From an uncultured Bacilli bacterium (GTDB lineage Bacteria; Bacillota_I; Bacilli_A; RF39; UBA660), in the NCBI GenBank assembly GCA_944363695.1, contig CALVUW010000031.1, positions 1-11,070 on the forward strand: a DNA stretch of 11,070 nucleotides, written 5' to 3'. The position numbers and the translations under genes were made by a program. The notes beneath the pieces were generated by a model that was not told the origin of the DNA, did no database searches, and saw only the letters and a program-made list of their open reading frames with translations. Positions 6,247 through 11,070 of the stretch are shown here, piece after piece. Numbering within the stretch: the first letter of the stretch is position 1; each line of letters begins with the position of its first letter.

Positions 6247-8191
6247 CAAATTGACTATTATATAATTTTTCATAAAATCCTTGCTGTTTCATTAATTCTT
6301 CATGTGTTCCTTGCTCAATTATGTTTCCTTTTTGCATAACTAAGATTAAATCAGCATTTTTAATTGTTGATAGCCGGTGAGCGATAATGAAGGAAGTCCG
6401 ACCTTCTGTCAATTTATCCATGGCTTTTTGGACCAATTCCTCTGTTCTGGTATCGACATTACTTGTCGCCTCATCTAGGATTAGGAATGGTGCATCTTCA
6501 ATCATACCACGAGCAATCGTTAACAACTGTTTTTGTCCCTGGCTAATACCATCATTATCACTTAGAATGGCATCTAGACCACCTGGTAATGTTTGGACAA
6601 AGTGATCAACACCAACAGTACGCAAAGCTTGCCAAATTTGATTATCACTTACATCATCTTTATTAAATTTAATATTTTCTCTAACGCTACCAGAAAATAA
6701 CCATGTATCTTGTAATACCATAATGAATAAATCATGAATATTTTCTCTGGTTAATTGTTTCGTTGATACACCATCAATTAAAATATCTCCATCGTTAATT
6801 TCATAAAATTTCATCAATAAATTAACTAATGTTGTCTTACCAGCACCCGTTGGGCCAACAATAGCAATTTTTTGACCCGGTTTTGCTGTTGCATTAAAAT
6901 CTTTGATAATCATCTTATGAGGATCATAACCAAATTTAACGTGTTTAAATTCAATTTCCCCTTTTACTTTAGATTTATCTAAATGCTTCGTACATTCTTT
7001 TTGATCTGTCATTTCTGTTTCATCTAAGAACTCAAAAACACGCTCACTAGCCGCTGCTGTTGACTGCAAATTGGTCATAGCTTGTGCCATTTGTGATAAT
7101 GGATTGGTAAATAAACGTACATAAACCATGAATGCCACAATCACACCAAAAGAGATAATATTATTCATGGCTAATAAAGCCCCAACAATACAAACTGCTA
7201 CATATCCTAAATTACCAACAAAGCTCATAATAGGAGGCATTAAACCAGATAAGAAAGCACTTTTTTGATTACTTTCATATAATTGTTGATTTAATTTAGC
7301 AAACTCTGCTTCTGCTTCTTTACTACCATTATAAGCTTTTACGACATTATGACCAGAATAAATCTCTTCAATATATCCATTCATATCACCCAATTCTTTT
7401 TGGCGACGAATAAAATATTTTTGCGATTTATTTAAAATCACACCAATTAAAGTAAAACCAAGTAGACTCGCGACAATCGCCGTAATAGCCATAATCCAGT
7501 TCGTAATAAACATCATTAAGATGGAACCTAAAAATAAAGTAATACTAGATACCAAGGTAGCCAAACTATTATTTAGATTTTGAGCAATCGTATCAACATC
7601 ATTGGTCACTCGTGATAAGACATCACCAGTTTCATGATTATCAAAATACTTTAGAGGTAATCGATTAATCTTAGTACTAATACTACGACGTAGTTTTCTT
7701 GCAAATTGATTAGAAACTGTGGTCATAGAATAATGTTGTACATAACTAAATAGTGCACTTAACACATATAAAATTGCTAATAATAAAGCAATATTTTTAA
7801 CCTTATCCATATCCATGGTTGGTTTAACTTCATCATAAATACTACTTGGTAATTGATCTAAGGCAGCTAAAATTTCATCCGTATTACTATCTTCATCAAT
7901 AGAAGATAAAATCTGCATAGCTTGTTGTTGATCTTCTGTTGGTATGGTTGGATCTTGTAATACTTCCGCTATATGTTCTTCACTCACGTTAGGCTGCAAA
8001 CCAGCGCTAATCGTATCTGTTAAATCTGATAACTTATCAGGTGCTACTAAAGCCAAAATAGAACTAGCAATGGCAAGTACTAAGGCAAAACTCATTAGAA
8101 CATGCCATGGCTTCAAATGAGCTAACAACCGCTTAATAGAGCCTTTAAAATCTTTAGATTTCTCATACGTTCTTCCACCAGGTCTAGGCAT
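6233..8191 (-). CDS. Heterodimeric ABC exporter, consensus-ATPase half (BmrD/YheH-like), 652 residues
   Basis: This is a half-transporter with an N-terminal six-helix exporter membrane domain (helices within about 30-375) and a C-terminal ATPase domain (about 412-640). Motifs are Walker A GPTGAGKT (446-453), Q-loop Gln494, signature ISQGQ (549-553), Walker B LILDE with catalytic Glu574, D-loop SNVD (577-580) and switch His605. It keeps the catalytic Glu and His, but its signature deviates from LSGGQ. That is the pattern of the catalytic half of a heterodimeric exporter such as BmrCD, LmrCD or TM287/288. About 80 mostly acidic residues between helices 1 and 2 (about 52-130) form a predicted extracellular insert, as in BmrD (about 673 residues). 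It should pair with the product of the overlapping upstream gene. ATG 8191 follows AAAGGAGGAG and overlaps that gene by 8 bases. The substrate cannot be read from sequence; a drug or other amphiphile is most likely. Confidence 0.93.
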   Translation of the reverse strand: MPRPGGRTYEKSKDFKGSIKRLLAHLKPWHVLMSFALVLAIASSILALVAPDKLSDLTDTISAGLQPNVSEEHIAEVLQDPTIPTEDQQQAMQILSSIDEDSNTDEILAALDQLPSSIYDEVKPTMDMDKVKNIALLLAILYVLSALFSYVQHYSMTTVSNQFARKLRRSISTKINRLPLKYFDNHETGDVLSRVTNDVDTIAQNLNNSLATLVSSITLFLGSILMMFITNWIMAITAIVASLLGFTLIGVILNKSQKYFIRRQKELGDMNGYIEEIYSGHNVVKAYNGSKEAEAEFAKLNQQLYESNQKSAFLSGLMPPIMSFVGNLGYVAVCIVGALLAMNNIISFGVIVAFMVYVRLFTNPLSQMAQAMTNLQSTAAASERVFEFLDETEMTDQKECTKHLDKSKVKGEIEFKHVKFGYDPHKMIIKDFNATAKPGQKIAIVGPTGAGKTTLVNLLMKFYEINDGDILIDGVSTKQLTRENIHDLFIMVLQDTWLFSGSVRENIKFNKDDVSDNQIWQALRTVGVDHFVQTLPGGLDAILSDNDGISQGQKQLLTIARGMIEDAPFLILDEATSNVDTRTEELVQKAMDKLTEGRTSFIIAHRLSTIKNADLILVMQKGNIIEQGTHEELMKQQGFYEKLYNSQFEKTA

Positions 8192-9944
8192 TTTCTAACT
8201 CCTCCTTTGTAACTTGCGATAAAGCAATTTCTTTATACACTTCACATGTTTTTAATAATTCTTTATGGGTACCCATACCAACCACATTTCCTTTATCAAG
8301 CACAATAATTTGATCGGCATTCATAATCGTACCAATTCGCTGTGCTACTATTAGACTAGTCGCATCTTTTGTATATTTCTTTAATTCTTTTCGTAAAATC
8401 GCATCTGTCTGATAATCTAGCGCAGAGAAAGAATCATCAAAAATATAGATTTCTGGATCACGGGCAATTGCACGAGCAATCGCAAGTCGTTGTTTTTGAC
8501 CACCTGATACATTGGTACCACCACGAGCAATATGTGCTTCATATTGTCCATCCATGTTTTCTACAAAGTCTTTAGCTTGCGCTACAGCAACAGCCTCTTT
8601 AATCTTTTTCATGGTTGGCTTAGCTCGGCCATTATCGCCGTAACTAACATTACTTGCTACTGTTCCGGTAAACATAACTGCTTTTTGAGGAACATAACCA
8701 ATTTTATTATGTAATGCTTCTTGCGTATAGTCTTTTACATTAATACCATCGACTAATACTTCTCCTTCTGTTACATCATAAAATCTAGGAACTAAATTAA
8801 TTAATGTTGATTTACCACTGCCTGTAGAGCCAATAAAAGCAATTGTATCTCCTTTATTAGCTTTAAAGGAAATATCTTTTAACAGATATTCATCTGCGTC
8901 TGGATATTTAAAGGAAACATTCTTGAATTCAACCGTTCCTACTTCTTTGGTAGCAGTTGTTTTAGTACCATCAGCAATACTAATGTCAGATTCTAACACT
9001 TCGTTAATACGTTTGGCAGATACTTCAGCACGTGGCCACATCATAAATATCATAGCAAGCATCAAGAAAGACATAATAACTTGCATACCATAACTTGAGA
9101 AGACGACCATATCACTGAATAGATTAATCTTATCAACCATGCCTGCTTCGGCAATCATGAAAGCACCCAAGAAGTAAATACCCAAGGTCAAGAAGTAATT
9201 AACCAAGTTCATAACTGGATTCATGATAGCAAAACATCGTTGATTAAATAATTGTGTTTTTGTCAATTCTTCATTTACCTGTTGAAAACGATCTTCTTGG
9301 AATCCTTCAGCATTAAACGCCCGAATAACTCGAATACCAGTTAAATTTTCTCTAGTAACGCCATTGATCTTATCAATTAACTTTTGTACTTTGGAAAAAC
9401 GTGGTAACACAATAAACATAAGCGTTGATACAGTAACTAATAGAATTAATACACCTATACCGGTTAAAGCACTCCACTGTATATTTTTACCTAAAATTTT
9501 AGATACAGCCCAAATAGCCATAATTGGTGCTTTAATTAATAATTGTAAGCCCATCGCTACTAACATTTCTATTTGCGTAACATCATTTGTTGTTCTAGTA
9601 ATTAAACTACTTGTAGAAAATTTCTTAATTTCTTCCATGCCAAATGATTCAACTTTAGCAAAAATCTTCTCACGTAGAGTTAGTGAAAAACTAGCAGCAA
9701 CACAACTAGCTAAGTAGCCTACAACTACCGCTGATAATAAGCTACCACCTGCACATAGTAACATATAACCACCTTGGGTTAAAATGTCGGTTAACGTACT
9801 ATTTTCTGTTTGAATTAATCTGGTAATGGAACTCATATAATCCGGTAATTTTAAATCAAGCCAAACTTGAAAGATAATTAAGATAATGGATACAATAATC
9901 ATTCCAATATCTTTTTTTGTAAAATTCTTAAATAACTTTCCCAT
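8184..9944 (-). CDS. Heterodimeric ABC exporter, degenerate-site half (BmrC/YheI-like), 586 residues
   Basis: This half-exporter has six predicted helices (the first about 13-30, the last ending near 303) and an ATPase domain (about 337-575). Motifs are Walker A GSTGSGKST (372-380), Q-loop Gln420, signature VSGGQ (479-483), Walker B IYIFDD (499-504) and D-loop SALD (507-510). The catalytic Glu after Walker B is Asp504, and the switch His is Gln535 (IVAQRIGTI). These two substitutions define the low-activity ATP site of heterodimeric exporters. Its intact signature would complete the active site built on the partner's Walker motifs, so neither subunit should work well alone. The length matches BmrC (585 residues). 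The ATG at 9944 starts two bases after the MarR stop codon, and its ribosome binding site GAAAGGGTG lies inside the marR end. Its own 3' end encodes the partner's ribosome binding site within codons for KEEL. Confidence 0.93.
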   Translation of the reverse strand: MGKLFKNFTKKDIGMIIVSIILIIFQVWLDLKLPDYMSSITRLIQTENSTLTDILTQGGYMLLCAGGSLLSAVVVGYLASCVAASFSLTLREKIFAKVESFGMEEIKKFSTSSLITRTTNDVTQIEMLVAMGLQLLIKAPIMAIWAVSKILGKNIQWSALTGIGVLILLVTVSTLMFIVLPRFSKVQKLIDKINGVTRENLTGIRVIRAFNAEGFQEDRFQQVNEELTKTQLFNQRCFAIMNPVMNLVNYFLTLGIYFLGAFMIAEAGMVDKINLFSDMVVFSSYGMQVIMSFLMLAMIFMMWPRAEVSAKRINEVLESDISIADGTKTTATKEVGTVEFKNVSFKYPDADEYLLKDISFKANKGDTIAFIGSTGSGKSTLINLVPRFYDVTEGEVLVDGINVKDYTQEALHNKIGYVPQKAVMFTGTVASNVSYGDNGRAKPTMKKIKEAVAVAQAKDFVENMDGQYEAHIARGGTNVSGGQKQRLAIARAIARDPEIYIFDDSFSALDYQTDAILRKELKKYTKDATSLIVAQRIGTIMNADQIIVLDKGNVVGMGTHKELLKTCEVYKEIALSQVTKEELENA

Positions 9945-9946
9945 CT

Positions 9947-10378
9947 TTACACCCTTTCTAAATTTTGTTCTATTTTTTGCAACACATTTTTAAAGCAAAG
10001 CATTTCCTCTTCACTAATTTCTTGTCGCAAAATCTTATTAATCTTTTTAGTATCTTTTTTTAACGTACTAGCGATTAAACAAGACTTTTCGGTTAAGGTA
10101 ATAATTTTTTTCCTTGAATCTTGTTCTGAACCATTACGTACAATCAGTCCGTTTTTTTCCATCGTATTCAAAACAACAGATATGGTTGACTTATTACAAG
10201 CCATTAAATTCTCTATATCTTTTTGAGAAATTCCCTCTTGTCGATCATAAAGCAGCATAATAATACGACTATGAACCGGCGTTACATCAATTCCCATTTT
10301 CTTATAGCGTGCTAATAACTTTTTAAATAGTTGCATATTAATGGTATTAAGCATAATAATAACCGATGCGGTATCCAA
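9947..10378 (-). CDS. MarR-family transcriptional regulator, 143 residues, TTG start
   Basis: This is a dimeric winged-helix repressor that probably controls the ABC pump operon it leads. The helix-turn-helix runs GISQKDIENLMACNKSTIS (about 49-67), with recognition helix NKSTISVVLNTMEKNGL (about 62-78), and is followed by the family wing signature DSRKKIITLT (about 87-96). N- and C-terminal helices would form the dimer interface. The chosen start is TTG at 10378, eight bases after AAAGGGG (10387-10393). A GTG at 10387 overlaps that site, and an ATG at 10426 lies upstream of the -10 box, so neither fits. Two ABC exporter genes follow in the same transcript with a 2-base gap. Autoregulation is likely because a perfect inverted repeat sits over the predicted transcription start. 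MarR proteins usually release DNA on binding a small aromatic or cationic compound; the ligand here is unknown. Confidence 0.92.
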   Translation of the reverse strand: MDTASVIIMLNTINMQLFKKLLARYKKMGIDVTPVHSRIIMLLYDRQEGISQKDIENLMACNKSTISVVLNTMEKNGLIVRNGSEQDSRKKIITLTEKSCLIASTLKKDTKKINKILRQEISEEEMLCFKNVLQKIEQNLERV

Positions 10379-10386
10379 ATGATTCA

Positions 10387-10393
10387 CCCCTTT
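10387..10393 (-). promoter_or_regulatory. Ribosome binding site deciding the marR TTG start
   Basis: AAAGGGG on the minus strand lies eight bases before TTG 10376-10378. The in-frame GTG at 10385-10387 shares its first base with this site and so cannot be the start served by it. Confidence 0.75.
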
Positions 10394-10410
10394 AGTTCGA
10401 TAGCGAACTA
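10393..10410. promoter_or_regulatory. Probable MarR operator (perfect 7-bp inverted repeat)
   Basis: TAGTTCG and CGAACTA are separated by ATAG, giving an 18-bp palindrome of the size and layout bound by MarR dimers. It covers the predicted transcription start (about 10408) and ends at the ribosome binding site, so a bound dimer would block initiation. That MarR itself binds here is inferred from position. Confidence 0.8.
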
Positions 10411-10414
10411 TTAC

Positions 10415-10443
10415 ATTATATACCACTACTTACTCATTTGCAA
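10415..10443 (-). promoter_or_regulatory. Sigma-A promoter of the marR-ABC operon
   Basis: On the minus strand, -35 TTGCAA (10438-10443) and a perfect -10 TATAAT (10415-10420) have the optimal 17-base spacer. The predicted start near 10408 falls in the palindrome at 10393-10410. The leader is about 30 nt, too short for an attenuator or riboswitch. Confidence 0.88.
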
Positions 10444-10476
10444 CTAAAATTTAAAATCTTTTACAAGGAATTTCAC

Positions 10477-10508
10477 AAAAAAAGAAACCCTCTACTGAAA
10501 GGGTCTCT
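10477..10508 (-). terminator. Rho-independent terminator of the surface-protein gene
   Basis: The minus-strand RNA forms a GAGACCCU/AGGGUUUC stem with one G-U pair (10484-10491 with 10500-10507, extendable by one A-U pair), followed by seven T residues (complement of 10477-10483). It begins about 22 bases after the stop codon and insulates the MarR operon from the gene upstream. Confidence 0.88.
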
Positions 10509-10529
10509 TCTTCTCCCATAACTTAAAAT

Positions 10530-11070
10530 CTAGGAAATTACGTACGGAGCACTAACGGTACCACTACCGCTAGCAAAGCCGTTATTAGTGGTCACATTGA
10601 TAACTGGACGAATGGCGAGAAGAACATTCACATTAGCGCTGCTCAAAGCAATATCCTCAGTCAAGACGCGCGCACGACCATAGAAGTCGTACGGTGTTAT
10701 ACTCCAATAACCATAACCTGTTATACCAGAATTTAAATAATTATAGTCTTCCATACTTAGAAGTTCTCCTGCTAATGCTAGCTCATCAGCCGTAATTAAT
10801 CCTGCTTTTAAACGATAACTGCCTCCATAACTTTCACTTATTGCAGGGCATACTAAACTCGGAGTGTTTGACTTAGTATCATTATTCATACTTTGCCCTA
10901 ATCTATCATAACTAGCAAATACATTCACATCTCCCATATCCGGAAATCCATAATCTGTTTCTGCTTGATAACCACTGCTATCACTACAAAATCTTCCTGT
11001 TGTTACATACGCATCATAAGAACTACTTCCCAATGTATTAGTATACCAGGTATCTACTTCTTTTTTGATA
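10530..11070 (-). CDS. Probable secreted or surface protein, C-terminal part (5' end outside window)
   Basis: The reading frame stays open to the window edge, reading IKKEVDTWYTNTLGSSS upstream of an internal TTG at 11033, so the true start lies beyond 11070 and only about 179 C-terminal residues are visible. The composition is rich in Ser, Tyr, Gly, Asn and Thr with few Lys, typical of exported proteins. Two Cys (visible residues 28 and 74) could form a disulfide. Landmarks are SYRLKAGLITADELALAG (about 84-101), YGYWSITPYDFYGRARV (about 119-135), IRPVINV (about 153-159) and the closing GSGTVSAPYVI. From memory, this order (GLITADE, W-S/T-x-P, RV, RPVINL, GxGTxxxPYVI) resembles C-terminal modules of many secreted or prepilin-like proteins in gut Bacillota, near DUF6273. 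I give that as a tentative match only. There is no LPXTG motif or C-terminal membrane anchor, so any anchor would be at the missing N-terminus. Exact function unknown. Confidence 0.75.
   Translation of the reverse strand, partial: IKKEVDTWYTNTLGSSSYDAYVTTGRFCSDSSGYQAETDYGFPDMGDVNVFASYDRLGQSMNNDTKSNTPSLVCPAISESYGGSYRLKAGLITADELALAGELLSMEDYNYLNSGITGYGYWSITPYDFYGRARVLTEDIALSSANVNVLLAIRPVINVTTNNGFASGSGTVSAPYVIS

Noticed and set aside
6387..6605. Plus-strand open frame of 72 codons
   Set aside because: It lies wholly inside the antisense of the second ABC gene's ATPase domain, has no good ribosome binding site and gives no recognisable protein.
8369..8714. Two overlapping plus-strand open frames
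   Set aside because: Both are antisense to the conserved ATPase domain of the first ABC gene, so they are shadows of that coding sequence.
9364..9717. Plus-strand open frame of 117 codons
   Set aside because: It is antisense to the membrane domain of the first ABC gene, and its hydrophobic, Ile/Asn-rich sequence reflects the complement. I see no promoter or ribosome binding site.
9940..9950. Possible BmrB-like leader peptide or attenuator ahead of the ABC genes
   Set aside because: The MarR stop and the ABC start are two bases apart, leaving no room for a leader peptide or attenuator hairpin; the leader before marR is also only about 30 nt.
10379..10426. Longer MarR N-terminus starting at ATG 10426
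   Set aside because: It would start upstream of the -10 box and translate through the operator; the ribosome binding site at 10387-10393 points to TTG 10378.
310..10532. TGA reassigned to tryptophan (no gene here ends in TGA)
   Set aside because: All seven stops are TAA or TAG, but the long genes use TGG for Trp and show no in-frame TGA; seven stops are too few to argue for recoding.
1..11070. Mobile element, CRISPR array, toxin-antitoxin or defence island
   Set aside because: I saw no transposase, integrase, regularly spaced repeats or toxin-like small gene pair. AddAB degrades linear foreign DNA but is a housekeeping repair enzyme.

Overview
The window looks like ordinary chromosomal sequence from an AT-rich, low-GC Gram-positive bacterium (Bacillota). 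An uncultured gut lineage of Bacilli or Erysipelotrichia would fit, but that is inference. The clues are the AddAB (not RecBCD) break-repair helicase-nuclease, strong AGGAGG-type ribosome binding sites, consensus vegetative promoters, CCA-encoding tRNA genes and a BmrCD-like heterodimeric ABC exporter. Tryptophan is read from TGG and I saw no sign of TGA recoding. All seven proteins and both tRNAs lie on the minus strand, so transcription runs from high to low coordinates.

Layout from right to left, in the direction of transcription. (1) 11070-10530 is the C-terminal part of a probable surface or secreted protein, cut by the window edge and closed by a terminator at 10477-10508. (2) 10443-6221 is a three-gene operon: a MarR-family regulator with its own promoter and a perfect inverted-repeat operator over the transcription start, then two half-ABC-exporters that should form one heterodimeric pump. 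It ends in a terminator that overlaps the last codons. (3) 6206-817 is addB-addA, two overlapping genes for the double-strand-break end-processing helicase/nuclease; both are shorter than the Bacillus subtilis proteins. (4) 803-286 is a 139-residue protein of unknown function with a near-ideal sigma-A promoter and its own terminator. (5) 274-2 holds tRNA-Ile(CAU) and tRNA-Leu(UAG) with a promoter and a downstream hairpin/T-tract.

The genes work as separate units. The MarR/ABC operon is a self-regulated export module, probably for drugs or other amphiphilic compounds, whose ligand would release MarR from its operator. AddAB handles recombinational repair and degrades linear DNA. The tRNA pair serves translation. 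No stretch over 300 bases lacks a gene. I found no mobile element, CRISPR array or prophage gene, and no convincing new system. The most useful second looks are the reduced AddB without a P-loop, the MarR operator, the asymmetric ABC active sites and acidic extracellular insert, the truncated surface protein, and the unknown 139-residue protein.
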